A DNA stretch of 64,000 nucleotides from an uncultured Eubacteriales bacterium (GCA_949068525.1 CARTIQ010000001.1:67649-131648); one strand, 5' to 3'; positions 1-8,445 are shown, counted from the stretch's first letter. Translations and numbers: made by a program. The notes: generated by a model from the sequence alone, not told the origin.

Positions 1-324
1 AACATGATAAGAAGCAGAAAATTCGCCGGTCTTTTCCAAAGCTAAAACGTCGCGCGGATCCTCAACCACACAGATAATGCTTTTATCCCTGGTGCTATTT
101 CGGCAAACATGGCACAAATCTTGATCCGTTAAATTCTTGCACACCTTGCAATATTTAATTTTCTCGTGCGCCTCCAAAATAGATGCCGCAAATTCCTTAG
201 CATCAGCGTCCGGCATCTGCAAAACAAAGTAAGCAAGCCTCTGTGCAGTCCGTTTCCCTATCCCTGGTAACCGTTCAAATTGTTCAACAAGCTTAGCAAG
301 CGGTAATACATTATATTCAATCAT
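1..324 (-). CDS. recR: Recombination mediator protein RecR (C-terminal part outside the window)
   Basis: RecR works with RecF/RecO to load RecA at single-strand gaps. The first 108 codons are visible and the gene runs off the window edge. Seen: a helix-hairpin-helix LPGIGKRTAQRLA (residues ~19-31), a four-cysteine zinc finger (C59, C62, C71, C74) and the start of the Toprim domain (IICVVEDPRDVLAL, ~84-97). The ATG lies 3 nt past the ybaB stop, so the two are translationally linked. The order dnaX-ybaB-recR is the classic bacterial arrangement. The cut is only the window boundary; nothing suggests a broken gene. Confidence 0.93.
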   Translation of the reverse strand, partial: MIEYNVLPLAKLVEQFERLPGIGKRTAQRLAYFVLQMPDADAKEFAASILEAHEKIKYCKVCKNLTDQDLCHVCRNSTRDKSIICVVEDPRDVLALEKTGEFSASYHV

Positions 325-327
325 AGC

Positions 328-675
328 CTAAAACAACCCCGGCACGTTGATCCCAGAAGACAGGGTGTCCATTTTCTCACTTCTTTCTGCCGATGCCACG
401 TGGATAGCCTCATTCAAAGCAACTATGAGTAAGTCCGAAAGCATCTCTATGTCGTCCTTATCCAAAACCTGAGGGTCAATTTCAATATTCTTAACCTCCG
501 GTTTACCAGTAATAGTCACCTTAACAGCGCCTCCAGCAGAAGTCGCCACATATTCTTTTTCGTCAAGCTCACTATTTAAAGTGTCCATTTCTTTCTGCAT
601 TTTCTGGGCTTTCATCGCTAACTGCTGTAAATTCCCGGCTCCGCTTCCAGACCCTTTAGGTAACCTTGCTTTCAT
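328..675 (-). CDS. ybaB: YbaB/EbfC family nucleoid-associated protein
   Basis: Small DNA-binding nucleoid protein of 115 aa, the usual family length, thought to act with RecR and the replisome. Seen: a glycine/glutamine-rich N-terminus (GSGSGAGNLQQLAMKAQKMQ), then the family core with VKVTITGKPEVKNIEIDPQVL and a C-terminal helix ending in a glycine-rich tail (GINVPGLF). The ATG at 675 has GGAGG 7 nt upstream. It sits between dnaX and recR in one minus-strand operon. The YbaB identification is firm; its precise role in this organism is unknown. Confidence 0.93.
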   Translation of the reverse strand: MKARLPKGSGSGAGNLQQLAMKAQKMQKEMDTLNSELDEKEYVATSAGGAVKVTITGKPEVKNIEIDPQVLDKDDIEMLSDLLIVALNEAIHVASAERSEKMDTLSSGINVPGLF

Positions 676-693
676 AATTCATCCTCCAAAAAT

Positions 694-2469
694 TCAAACT
701 TCTGTAACATCTATTCCGAGTTTTCGGGCCACTTCGGCTAAATCATTCAAAGGGTCCGCCGATTGTCGGATTTTTTCCGCATTCACATTATCATCCGCAG
801 AGTAAGGCCCCAGCTTATAGGCTCTCCCCGTAACACTTTTAATAGCATTCCTTATTTGGTCCCGCTGGCTCGACTTTCTCAACAACTCAAAAGCCATCTC
901 GTTTTTAGAATCAATTAAAACAAAATCCCCGCTAATATAAGCGTCTGAGCCCTTAAACGCCATAGCAACCGTGCGCGAATACTCCTTCAAAACGTCCAAA
1001 ATCTCAGTCCAATTTCCCATCTTTTGGGCATTCCTATGCAAAAATTTTATGTCAACACCAGAAGCACTAGAATCAGAAACCTCTTGTCTATCCGTTACAG
1101 TTTTTTCAACAGGTTTACTAATCTTTTTCTCTATGCCCTTCTGCGCAAAACGCCCTAAAACATCCTCTTCCCCTGTACTTTCCGCCGCAGTCATCTTTGA
1201 AACCTTTTCTCCTGCAGCTTTTATTTTCTCTTGTTTTAAAGCCGATTCTTTTGCTGCTCCATCATTCCTATTTTTTTCTAAATCCTTTTTTAGCGGGAGT
1301 TCTTTTGGCTTCACGCCCGAATCTAAATCCGAAATTTTTCTTTCTAATTCATCAATCCGGCTAGCAAAGGCCTCATTACTATAACTTAGATGCGGTGAAC
1401 ACAATTTTATTACACACATCTCGAGTTCTGTTCTACCATCGCAGCCTCGGCTCATCTTTTCAAAAGACGACTGCAAAGTGTCCATAATAAAAATCACGGT
1501 TTCAAGCGTAACATCTTTGGCCAAATCGGTTAGCCGAGAATACTCATCATCCGAGGTACCCATCAGTTTTTTCGCGTCTTTTAAGGTTTTTATCAGCATA
1601 ACATCTCTAAAGCCGCTTATCAACTCAAAGGCCAGTCGAGTCATATTCTTTGAGCACCTAGCAAACTCATCAATTACAGCCAATGCATCCTGTGGAGATT
1701 TTTGCAAAATAGCTCGCATCAGCCAAAACATTTGTTCGCCAGAAACCAGCCCCACCGCATCTGCCACCATGTCCGCAGTAATTTCTTCACCATTCCCCAT
1801 GCATTTGTCGAGAATTGCCAATGCGTCCCGCATTGCCCCGTCGGAAATTTTAGCTATTAAAAAAGCAGCATCCTTAGTTATACTAGCATTTTCCTGCGAT
1901 ACAACATATTCAATCCTACTTGCAATGTCATAAGCAGAAATTTTATGAAACTCAAACCGCTGACAGCGCGACAAAACCGTAGCCGGAATTTTATGTACCT
2001 CAGTAGTAGCCAAAATAAAAATAACGTGTGCCGGCGGTTCCTCCAAAGTCTTAAGTAAGGCATTAAATGCGCCAGCCGAAAGCATGTGTACTTCGTCTAT
2101 AATGTAAACCCGATACTTCCCCTTAGCCGGCGTAAAAGCAGTAGATTCGCAAACATCTCTGATATCATTTACCCCGTTATTGCTAGCTGCGTCCAGCTCA
2201 ACAATGTCCATAGCCTCACCAAAGTCGATTTCTCTACACATTTCGCACTCACAGCAAGGGTTACCACCTTCAGGATGGCAACAATTAACCGCCTTTGCAA
2301 AGATCTTAGCGCAAGTCGTTTTGCCAGTCCCGCGCGAACCAATAAACAAATAAGCGTGGCCAATGCGGTTAGACAAAATTTCGTTCTGCAATGTCACCGT
2401 AACATGCGGCTGCCCAATAACGTCCGCAAAGGTTTTGGGCCTGTATTTTCTGTAAAGAGCCTGATACAT
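694..2469 (-). CDS. dnaX: DNA polymerase III subunit gamma/tau
   Basis: Clamp-loader ATPase of the replisome, about 591 aa. Seen from the chosen start: the conserved N-terminus MYQALYRKYRPKTFADVIGQ, a Walker A site (GSRGTGKTT), a zinc-binding cysteine cluster (CCHPEGG..CCECEMC), Walker B DEVHML, and the arginine-finger region LSRCQRFEF. A lysine/glutamate-rich linker at ~370-470 precedes a tau-type C-terminal domain. An upstream in-frame start at 2502 is rejected because the conserved start at 2469 has GAGAGG about 10 nt before it. First gene of the dnaX-ybaB-recR operon, downstream of the SRP RNA. I see no obvious slippery run for a gamma product, but did not search systematically. Confidence 0.96.
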   Translation of the reverse strand: MYQALYRKYRPKTFADVIGQPHVTVTLQNEILSNRIGHAYLFIGSRGTGKTTCAKIFAKAVNCCHPEGGNPCCECEMCREIDFGEAMDIVELDAASNNGVNDIRDVCESTAFTPAKGKYRVYIIDEVHMLSAGAFNALLKTLEEPPAHVIFILATTEVHKIPATVLSRCQRFEFHKISAYDIASRIEYVVSQENASITKDAAFLIAKISDGAMRDALAILDKCMGNGEEITADMVADAVGLVSGEQMFWLMRAILQKSPQDALAVIDEFARCSKNMTRLAFELISGFRDVMLIKTLKDAKKLMGTSDDEYSRLTDLAKDVTLETVIFIMDTLQSSFEKMSRGCDGRTELEMCVIKLCSPHLSYSNEAFASRIDELERKISDLDSGVKPKELPLKKDLEKNRNDGAAKESALKQEKIKAAGEKVSKMTAAESTGEEDVLGRFAQKGIEKKISKPVEKTVTDRQEVSDSSASGVDIKFLHRNAQKMGNWTEILDVLKEYSRTVAMAFKGSDAYISGDFVLIDSKNEMAFELLRKSSQRDQIRNAIKSVTGRAYKLGPYSADDNVNAEKIRQSADPLNDLAEVARKLGIDVTEV

Positions 2470-2551
2470 ATGTAATTTACCTCTCGCAAACAAGATAGAC
2501 AAAAAGCAAAAAGTTCAGCAACCCGCCAATATCTATAAACCAAAAAATAGT

Positions 2552-2580
2552 AATATACACTTAAATATGCAAGCGAGCAA
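2552..2580 (-). promoter_or_regulatory. Putative sigma-A promoter for dnaX-ybaB-recR
   Basis: On the minus strand TTGCTC (2575-2580) and TATATT (2552-2557) are separated by 17 nt, between the 3' end of the SRP RNA and the dnaX start. The -35 match is moderate; readthrough from the SRP RNA promoter is an alternative. Confidence 0.4.
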
Positions 2581-2589
2581 ACTGACTGT

Positions 2590-2670
2590 ATCGCCCCCAG
2601 CACTCCGCTTAATGCTGCTCGGTTCCCCGCCTGACATGGTTCACGGCGCCAGACCGCACAGCGCCCACCC
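2590..2670 (-). ncRNA. ffs: Signal recognition particle RNA, small bacterial type
   Basis: The minus strand carries the SRP domain IV signature: GTGAACCATGTCAGG, then GGGGAAC, then GAGCAGCATTAAG, which form the symmetric and asymmetric internal loops bound by Ffh. Flanking arms are GC-rich (GGGTGGGCGCTGTGC and GTGCTGGGGGCGA). Only this short hairpin form is visible, with no Alu domain. Its position directly upstream of dnaX is the common Firmicutes location. The RNA works with Ffh and with FtsY (encoded at 13168-14088). Ends are approximate. Confidence 0.85.
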
Positions 2671-2676
2671 GCTCAC

Positions 2677-2704
2677 ATATTAAAACATACATTTCATAAC
2701 AACA
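2677..2704 (-). promoter_or_regulatory. Putative promoter for the SRP RNA
   Basis: A TAATAT -10 box (2677-2682 on the minus strand) lies about 7 nt before the predicted RNA 5' end. A weak TGTTGT -35 (2699-2704) stands at 16-nt spacing. The fit with the RNA start is the main support. Confidence 0.45.
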
Positions 2705-2901
2705 CGCGCTATAGATAACGCCTACACGCATAATTTACAAGAAAAGTCTTACTTTAACTTAAGTCAATGCCAATGGCAATATCAATTACAATCAAAACTT
2801 ACTATGTTATTATAACACATTTTTTGTGAAAATCAATGCTCATTTTTAAAAAATCAACAAAAATTCTGCGAGAAATTCTATAAAAAAACTGCCATTATTT
2901 G

Positions 2902-2930
2902 TTGAATTTTGTCTTAAAAGGCGGTACAAT
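2902..2930 (+). promoter_or_regulatory. Sigma-A promoter for the GH25 muramidase gene
   Basis: TTGAAT (2902-2907), 17-nt spacer, TACAAT (2925-2930): a close match to consensus about 50 nt before the start codon. The interval 2470-2982 otherwise holds only the SRP RNA and its promoters. Confidence 0.75.
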
Positions 2931-2982
2931 TAATCCTGGATTGTTATAATTGATTAAATTTATTGTTGAGGTGAAGCAAAAA

Positions 2983-3810
2983 ATGGTCAAATATGCAGGC
3001 AGGTTTTTGGTTATTGTCTTTTGTTTTTTTTTCGCTATTTTTAGCACGAATCTTTACATAAATTCTAATGTAGCGGCAATTATTAACCCTAATATGCCGG
3101 GATATAAAGCAGTTGCCCCTCCAAGGCCTGGAATTATTAACCCCAATATGCCAGGGTATCGAGATGATCTTTCTTTTTCACATAATTTTTATAAAAAAGG
3201 CATCGATGTTTCTTATCACAACGGGGACATCGACTGGCAGGCTGTAAAAAATTCTGGCATAGAATTCGCAATCATCCGGACTTCCTACGGCTGGAGCGAT
3301 TGGAATAAGCAAACCGATAAAAAACTTCAGTCAAATATATTGGGCGCTAAAGCTGTTGGAATGCCAATCGGTGCCTATCATTACAGCTATGCAACCAATA
3401 CTCACGAGGCTCTTTTAGAGGCTGAATTCTTCATAAACAGACTCAAGTGGACACAGTGGGAATACCCGGTATTTATGGACTTTGAAGATAAATGCCACTT
3501 GACGTTGAGCAATTCACAACGAACTGATATTGTGTTAACATTCCTACAAAAGTTAAAGGAAAACGGATACTATTGCGGATTTTATACATTTTTAAATTTT
3601 CAAAAGTATCACCTAGACATGAGTAGGCTCAGTGGGCATGAGCTATGGATCGCTCATTGGCACCCTAGCTGCGACTGTACCTCCCCTTATGGGATGTGGC
3701 AACGCACAAGCGACGGCAGCGTTCCTGGAATTAAAGGTCGTGTTGATTTAGATTATTGCTATAAAGATTATCCTTCCATCATAAAAAGTATGCATTACAA
3801 CGGATTTTAA
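2983..3810 (+). CDS. Secreted GH25 family lysozyme (N-acetylmuramidase)
   Basis: Predicted to cleave the beta-1,4 bond after N-acetylmuramic acid in peptidoglycan. About 275 aa: an N-terminal hydrophobic signal/anchor (FLVIVFCFFFAIF), a linker with two copies of IINPNMPGY, then one GH25 catalytic domain. Family marks seen: GIDVSYHNGDIDW at the domain start, IIRTSYG, GAYHYSYA, and the acidic pair in MDFED. The ATG at 2983 follows GAGGTG by 9 nt; an upstream in-frame TTG at 2950 has no SD. It ends one base before the convergent deacetylase gene, so two cell-wall enzymes sit tail to tail. It could serve wall remodelling, spore or mother-cell lysis, or attack on other bacteria; the sequence does not decide. 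Confidence 0.9.
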   Translation: MVKYAGRFLVIVFCFFFAIFSTNLYINSNVAAIINPNMPGYKAVAPPRPGIINPNMPGYRDDLSFSHNFYKKGIDVSYHNGDIDWQAVKNSGIEFAIIRTSYGWSDWNKQTDKKLQSNILGAKAVGMPIGAYHYSYATNTHEALLEAEFFINRLKWTQWEYPVFMDFEDKCHLTLSNSQRTDIVLTFLQKLKENGYYCGFYTFLNFQKYHLDMSRLSGHELWIAHWHPSCDCTSPYGMWQRTSDGSVPGIKGRVDLDYCYKDYPSIIKSMHYNGF

Positions 3811-3811
3811 G

Positions 3812-4801
3812 TCATCTGTATGGCTTTACAAGTGAGTAAACAGCTGGATTAATGTTATTCGAAAGTTTGTCAAAACTAAAGCCTTGCTTTGCCAAACCAT
3901 CAATAATCGCTGGCAAGGCTTCTACTGTCGTGACTTTTGGCCTAGCATCATGCATTAAAACAACCCCGTGCGCACAAGTCTTAGAGGCATTCAAGACATT
4001 GCTTATACATCTAGATACCGGCGTCGGCGTGCGGCTAACTGCGTCTCCGGCCGACAAGTTCCAATCAAAATAATCAAAGCCACGTCGAGTCATTTCCTGA
4101 ATAAGCTCTCTGTAATTCCCCTTATTAAAGCCATTCTTGGAGCCACCAGGAAAACGGAAAATCGTCGGTCTAACTCCAGTTGCCTCATAAATCAAATTGT
4201 AAATCTTATTAAAATCGTCCAAAAACGCATTCACACTAGCGTAAATTCTTTTAAAGTCGTGTGTATAAGTGTGAACGCCTATAGTATGGCCCTCATCCAC
4301 AATTTTTTTCATTATGGATTTGCCTTTTGCAGGGCAATTTCCAGTCACAAAAAATGTGGCTTTTACGCCTTTTTCACGCAGAATATCTAAAACTTCTAGC
4401 GTTCTGTCCGATGGTCCATCATCAAACGTCAAAAAAATAGTTTTGTCTGGGTTTACTTGTTTTTGCGGCCGAATGCAATACAAGTCGGGGTATAGCTCTT
4501 GGTATTTCTTTCCCCCTGCGCTATGTTCCGAACTTTGCGAGCCGTTCTGTTGCACCCTTTTCATTTTATTTGCAGCATTAGTTTCATTATCTTTTGGCGA
4601 ATTTTCTTCATTATTTTCAGATTTGGCGCTATCTTCTTCCTCCGCTATATTCCCTATTAACAGATCTTCTATATCCGGCTTAACTTGGCTTGGTTTTAAT
4701 AAATTCACGCAGCTTATAATGACGGAGACTGCTGTTATTGAAAAAATAATCGTCAAACTTTTATTTCTTTTTAACTTAATCCAATTGTTTAAATTTGGCA
4801 T
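3812..4801 (-). CDS. Membrane-anchored polysaccharide deacetylase (NodB domain, CE4)
   Basis: Predicted metal-dependent deacetylase acting on cell-wall glycan N-acetyl groups. 329 aa: an N-terminal transmembrane segment (~15-33), a charged low-complexity linker (acidic, Asn/Ser-rich, ~40-95), then the NodB fold. Seen in order: TFDDGPSDRT (catalytic and metal aspartates), GHTIGVHTYTH (metal histidines), RFPGGS, DWNLSAGD and LMHD. These are all five usual CE4 motifs, so it should be active. ATG at 4801, with its own promoter at 4851-4879. PdaA-like spore-cortex or vegetative roles are both possible. Convergent with the GH25 gene. Confidence 0.9.
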   Translation of the reverse strand: MPNLNNWIKLKRNKSLTIIFSITAVSVIISCVNLLKPSQVKPDIEDLLIGNIAEEEDSAKSENNEENSPKDNETNAANKMKRVQQNGSQSSEHSAGGKKYQELYPDLYCIRPQKQVNPDKTIFLTFDDGPSDRTLEVLDILREKGVKATFFVTGNCPAKGKSIMKKIVDEGHTIGVHTYTHDFKRIYASVNAFLDDFNKIYNLIYEATGVRPTIFRFPGGSKNGFNKGNYRELIQEMTRRGFDYFDWNLSAGDAVSRTPTPVSRCISNVLNASKTCAHGVVLMHDARPKVTTVEALPAIIDGLAKQGFSFDKLSNNINPAVYSLVKPYR

Positions 4802-4850
4802 TTATACATCTTCTTTTCTTTAAAATTTGCCACCCACAAAAACCAAATAA

Positions 4851-4879
4851 ATTATACTGCTTTTAGTCCCATATTTCAA
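4851..4879 (-). promoter_or_regulatory. Sigma-A promoter for the polysaccharide deacetylase
   Basis: On the minus strand TTGAAA (4874-4879), 17-nt spacer, TATAAT (4851-4856), about 50 nt before the start codon. Near-consensus. Confidence 0.75.
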
Positions 4880-4971
4880 CAGCAATTTGTTTAAAATTTT
4901 GTAACTTTTATTGCAATAGTTCTGACGAGTTTTTTGAAAAAATTACAAAAAATATTAACAGCTTTATTTTC

Positions 4972-5001
4972 TTGTTAAAACTAAACAAGCTAAGGTAAAC
5001 T
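4972..5001 (+). promoter_or_regulatory. Putative promoter for the small cysteine-containing gene
   Basis: TTGTTA (4972-4977) and TAAACT (4996-5001) with an 18-nt spacer, upstream of an AGAGG SD (5020-5024). Moderate match. Confidence 0.4.
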
Positions 5002-5058
5002 TAGTAAATTAAAAAGAAAAGAGGTAATAAAAATGGTAAATAAAGAAAATTAAAAAAA

Positions 5059-5319
5059 TTGGCTCATGATGAAAAGCAAGCTGTAAGCAGGAGACTAATA
5101 TTCGGGGGCGGCTGCTGCAAAAAAGATCCCACCCATCCCACGTATTATGTTCCTGTTCCTGATGAGAAATTTTCAAAATTCCAAGACGCTCGCGGTTTCG
5201 CCGAACAACAGGGTCTAGGCGTCTTGACGAAACCCTATCATACCCATCAAGAAGCTCATCTAACCGCATGGTATTATATATGTGATCAAAAAGAATGTAT
5301 GGCGGATCTTTGGGATTAG
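5059..5319 (+). CDS. Small cysteine-containing protein, 5' end probably frameshifted
   Basis: I do not recognise this 86-aa protein. It has a CC pair (GGGCCKKDPTHP, ~17-28) and a C-terminal CDQKEC pair, suggesting metal binding. The only in-frame start is TTG at 5059, with no SD. A good SD (AGAGG) lies 8 nt before an ATG at 5033, but that frame reads six codons (MVNKEN) and stops at 5051. Restoring one T there would join the frames as MVNKENLKKLAHDEKQ, a natural-looking N-terminus. So this is a 1-nt frameshift, a sequencing error, or a leader-coupled TTG start. It has its own promoter and ends before a bidirectional terminator. The opposite strand also has an 86-codon ORF here, but without SD or recognisable motif. 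Confidence 0.55.
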   Translation: MAHDEKQAVSRRLIFGGGCCKKDPTHPTYYVPVPDEKFSKFQDARGFAEQQGLGVLTKPYHTHQEAHLTAWYYICDQKECMADLWD

Positions 5320-5381
5320 TTAATTTTAGCTAAAAATATGTTTTAAAGAACCATTTTGGGTTAATCCATAATATAAAAAAG

Positions 5382-5420
5382 ACAGCTCGGGTTTTATTAA
5401 AAAACTCGGGCTGTTTTATT
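5382..5420. terminator. Bidirectional intrinsic terminator between the small gene and radA
   Basis: Stem arms 5382-5395 (ACAGCTCGGGTTTT) and 5401-5414 (AAAACTCGGGCTGT) pair over 14 bp with two G-U pairs and a 5-nt loop. T-rich tracts follow on the plus strand, and TTTTTT follows on the minus strand, so it can end both convergent transcripts. Confidence 0.85.
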
Positions 5421-5439
5421 TAAAAATAAATTTTGGTTT

Positions 5440-6816
5440 TCATAAAGTTAAAGCTTCAAATGCTTGTTTTATCGTTTTTACACCGATCAATTCTATTTTA
5501 TTTTGAAAATTCAAATTCATTGATTTTAAATTATAATACGGTAGTACACACTTCTCAAAACCCAGTCGTTGAGCTTCTATCACTCGTTCTTCTGCATACG
5601 AAACCGCTCTAGCTTCTCCTGCCAAGCCTATCTCTCCAAAAACGATGGCGTTATCAAAAAGAGCGCTGCCCTTCAGGCTAGAAATCATCGCGAGTGCTAC
5701 TGCCAAATCCGAAGCAGGTTCATCCAATTTTATTCCACCGATCACATTTATGTAGGCATCCAGATTTGAAAAAAAGTACCCGGCTCTTTTTTCGAGCACA
5801 GCCAAAATCAGCAACATCCGATTATAATCAAATCCGGTTGACATTCTCCTCGGATGGCCAAATCCAGAAGTTGCCGCCAAACCCTGAACTTCTGCAAAAA
5901 TTGGTCGAGTTCCCTCCATAATACAAGCTACACACGTACCTGGAACTCCCCTTGGCCTGCCAGACAAAAACATCAAAGAAGGATTATCCACTTCCTTAAG
6001 CCCCGCGCGAGTCATGCTAAAAACACCGATTTCATTCGTCGAACCATATCTGTTCTTGATCCCACGCAAAATTCGGTATGACATTTGCTTGTCACCCTCA
6101 AAATATAAAACCGCGTCCACAATGTGCTCCAAGACCTTTGGGCCAGCAATTCCGCCATCTTTATTGACGTGCCCCACAATTACAATAGAAATTTCGAGCT
6201 CTTTCGCGCATCTCATCAAAAGGTTAGTACATTCTTTCACCTGTGTCACACTGCCGGTGGAAGACTGAAGCTCTCGGTGGTTCATAGTCTGAATAGAATC
6301 AATTATAACAACATCAGGCCTGTTCTGCTGAATCTCATTCAACACCGATTCTATGTCTGTCTCCGTCATAATATAAAGATTTTCGCTATCCACAGCAAGT
6401 CTCGCTGCACGAAGCTTAATTTGCCGTTTAGACTCTTCGCCCGAAACATACAGTAAATTCACAGACTCTCCCAAATTTTTGCAAACCTGCAAAAGCATAG
6501 TAGATTTCCCGATTCCTGGGTCTCCACCCAAAAGAAGCAGCGACCCCTTAACAATTCCGCCGCCCAAAACTCTGTCAAATTCATTCAGGCCAGTCTTATA
6601 GCGATTTTCATCCGTATCGTTTATTTGACCCAGCAAAACTGGCTTCTCGTATATTTTATTTTTTATATTTAACCCCGGCCCAGCTTGCTTTGAATTAGCC
6701 CGAATTTCCTCATTAAAAGTGTTCCATTCTCCGCATGCAGGGCACTGGCCATTCCACTTCGGCGACTCATACCCACACTCCGAGCAAACCCAAACCGCCT
6801 TTACTTTTGGCGACAT
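5440..6816 (-). CDS. radA: DNA repair protein RadA
   Basis: RecA-like branch-migration ATPase for recombination intermediates, about 458 aa (normal length). Seen: an N-terminal C4 zinc finger (CSECGYESP..CPACGEW), Walker A GDPGIGKST, Walker B VVIIDSIQT, the RadA signature KNRYGSTNE, and a C-terminal Lon-like domain. The ATG at 6816 has GGAGG about 10 nt upstream; that GGAGG overlaps a spurious upstream ATG at 6834. Last gene of yqeG-aroQ-pepP-radA, ending at the bidirectional terminator. Confidence 0.95.
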   Translation of the reverse strand: MSPKVKAVWVCSECGYESPKWNGQCPACGEWNTFNEEIRANSKQAGPGLNIKNKIYEKPVLLGQINDTDENRYKTGLNEFDRVLGGGIVKGSLLLLGGDPGIGKSTMLLQVCKNLGESVNLLYVSGEESKRQIKLRAARLAVDSENLYIMTETDIESVLNEIQQNRPDVVIIDSIQTMNHRELQSSTGSVTQVKECTNLLMRCAKELEISIVIVGHVNKDGGIAGPKVLEHIVDAVLYFEGDKQMSYRILRGIKNRYGSTNEIGVFSMTRAGLKEVDNPSLMFLSGRPRGVPGTCVACIMEGTRPIFAEVQGLAATSGFGHPRRMSTGFDYNRMLLILAVLEKRAGYFFSNLDAYINVIGGIKLDEPASDLAVALAMISSLKGSALFDNAIVFGEIGLAGEARAVSYAEERVIEAQRLGFEKCVLPYYNLKSMNLNFQNKIELIGVKTIKQAFEALTL

Positions 6817-6876
6817 ATACGCCTCTACCTCCATCCTCTTGCCTTATTTTCGTACTATTTTTATAATCACAAAGCC

Positions 6877-7962
6877 TCACAAAATTATTAAGTTTTTTTC
6901 TGCTGATGTTAAATTCACTGCACCCTCCGCACTAACCAATATCATGTCCTCTATGCGCACACCAAACTCGTTATTTAAGTATATTCCCGGCTCGACAGTA
7001 ACAACAGTTCCAGGGTTTAATCCGTCCTTTGAGCTAGCAGATAAGCTAGGTTTCTCGTGAATTTCCAACCCTACTCCATGCCCCAAAGCATGCTCAAAGC
7101 AACCCTCATAGCCATTTTTATAGATAAAACTTCGCGCTATATCGTCAACCTCTTTACACAAAACTCCTGGCTTAATATGTTCGATTGCCTTGCTCTGAAC
7201 CTGCAGCACAAGATCATAAACTTCTCGCTGCTTTTGAGAAATTTTTCCCATTGCAACAGTCCGAGTCATATCGCTGTGGTACCCATTATAAACTGCACCT
7301 ATGTCTATTGTGATAAAATCTCTATTTTCAAACTTTTTTTCCGAAGGCTGTGCATGCGGTACCGCTCCATTTTTTCCGCTTGCCACAATTATATCAAATG
7401 CGGCAGACTCTGCACCTTCTTTTCTCATCAAAAGCTCTAGATTAAACGCGGCTTCTTTCTCCGTCATGCCAATTTTTATTTTCGGCAAAAACTTTCCAAG
7501 AGCCCTTTCTGCTATTTCCTGCGCCGTTTTAATATTTTGGATCTCCTCTTCGGTTTTAGTTGCTCTTAGTGAATATATCGCATCATCCAGCGTGCTCGTT
7601 TTTATAAAAGAGACTCCATTATCTTTTACCCAAGCCTCAAACTTTAAAACCTCTGCTAGCGTTATTCCGGCATTTTCCAACAATATACTTTTGATTTTAT
7701 GCTTCTTTATCAGCTTTAAAAGTTCACTCTTAAAGTCTGAAACCAAAGCAACTTTTACACCCTTAACTTTTTTCGCAGCCGCCTCATAGTAGCGAAAATC
7801 CACAATAAAATAAGACTCGTCTCGAGTTACCAAAACTAGGCCTGCGCTGGATTTGAATCCTGTAAAATACAATCGATTTATCTCTGAAGTTATAAGTGCT
7901 GCATCAAAACTTTCGGGTTGCTTTTGCAACTTATTCATTAATTTGTTTAGTCTGTCCGTCAC
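6877..7962 (-). CDS. M24 family Xaa-Pro aminopeptidase
   Basis: Cytosolic dinuclear metallopeptidase predicted to remove N-terminal residues before proline. About 361 aa: a creatinase-like N-terminal domain, then the pita-bread catalytic domain. Metal ligands seen in order: IDIGAVYNGYHSDMTRT (two Asp), HALGHGVGLEIHE (His), TVEPGIYL (Glu), GVRIEDM (Glu), so all five are present. GTG at 7962 follows GGGAGG by about 10 nt; an upstream TTG at 7980 immediately precedes that SD and is unlikely. In an operon with aroQ (upstream) and radA (downstream). Confidence 0.9.
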   Translation of the reverse strand: MTDRLNKLMNKLQKQPESFDAALITSEINRLYFTGFKSSAGLVLVTRDESYFIVDFRYYEAAAKKVKGVKVALVSDFKSELLKLIKKHKIKSILLENAGITLAEVLKFEAWVKDNGVSFIKTSTLDDAIYSLRATKTEEEIQNIKTAQEIAERALGKFLPKIKIGMTEKEAAFNLELLMRKEGAESAAFDIIVASGKNGAVPHAQPSEKKFENRDFITIDIGAVYNGYHSDMTRTVAMGKISQKQREVYDLVLQVQSKAIEHIKPGVLCKEVDDIARSFIYKNGYEGCFEHALGHGVGLEIHEKPSLSASSKDGLNPGTVVTVEPGIYLNNEFGVRIEDMILVSAEGAVNLTSAEKNLIIL

Positions 7963-7989
7963 CAAAGCCAGCCCTCCCAATAATTTTAC

Positions 7990-8424
7990 TCAAGGAATCA
8001 AGTCCGCAATAGCATCAAGAGCCAAAAAATAGCCGTTCTTGCCAAATCCACATATCTGTCCAACGCAGGACTCAGCAATCACCGACTTCCTGCGATATTC
8101 TTCTCTAGCATAAATATTCGACATATGTACCTCAATACAGGGCACCGGCACACTAGCAATTGCGTCCCGTAAGGCTATACTATAATGGGCCAAAGCCCCT
8201 GCGTTCAAGATTATGCTATCAAAATTCCCAACAGACTCCTGAATTTTATCGATCAGTGCACCCTCCCAGTTGGAGTGATATACCTCGCACTCCAAACCTT
8301 TTTCTTTGGCCTTCAAAATTATCTGCTCATTAATATCGCTAGCAGATTCTGTTCCGTAAACGTTGCGCTCTCTCGTGCCGACCATGTTCAAGTTTGGCCC
8401 CAATAACACTAATATTTTTTTCAT
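7990..8424 (-). CDS. aroQ: Type II 3-dehydroquinate dehydratase
   Basis: Converts 3-dehydroquinate to 3-dehydroshikimate in the shikimate pathway. 144 aa, normal for the dodecameric type II enzyme. Seen: GPNLNMVGTRERNVYG (active-site Arg and catalytic Tyr region), ILNAGALAHYSIALRDAI (conserved Asn), and EVHMSNIYAREEYRRKS (catalytic His and substrate-binding loop). ATG at 8424, with AGGA 11 nt upstream; a TTG nine bases earlier is too close to the SD. It suggests that aromatic amino acid synthesis is at least partly retained. Between yqeG and pepP. Confidence 0.93.
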   Translation of the reverse strand: MKKILVLLGPNLNMVGTRERNVYGTESASDINEQIILKAKEKGLECEVYHSNWEGALIDKIQESVGNFDSIILNAGALAHYSIALRDAIASVPVPCIEVHMSNIYAREEYRRKSVIAESCVGQICGFGKNGYFLALDAIADLIP

Positions 8425-8445
8425 TTTTAGCAAAATCCTAACTTT

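Noticed and set aside
3069..3170. The repeated IINPNMPGY segment as a possible mobile or CRISPR-like repeat
   Set aside because: Only two in-frame copies within one protein linker; it is a protein-level duplication.
5009..5269. 86-codon minus-strand ORF opposite the small cysteine gene
   Set aside because: No SD or promoter on that strand; the plus-strand frame has a promoter, SD and terminator.
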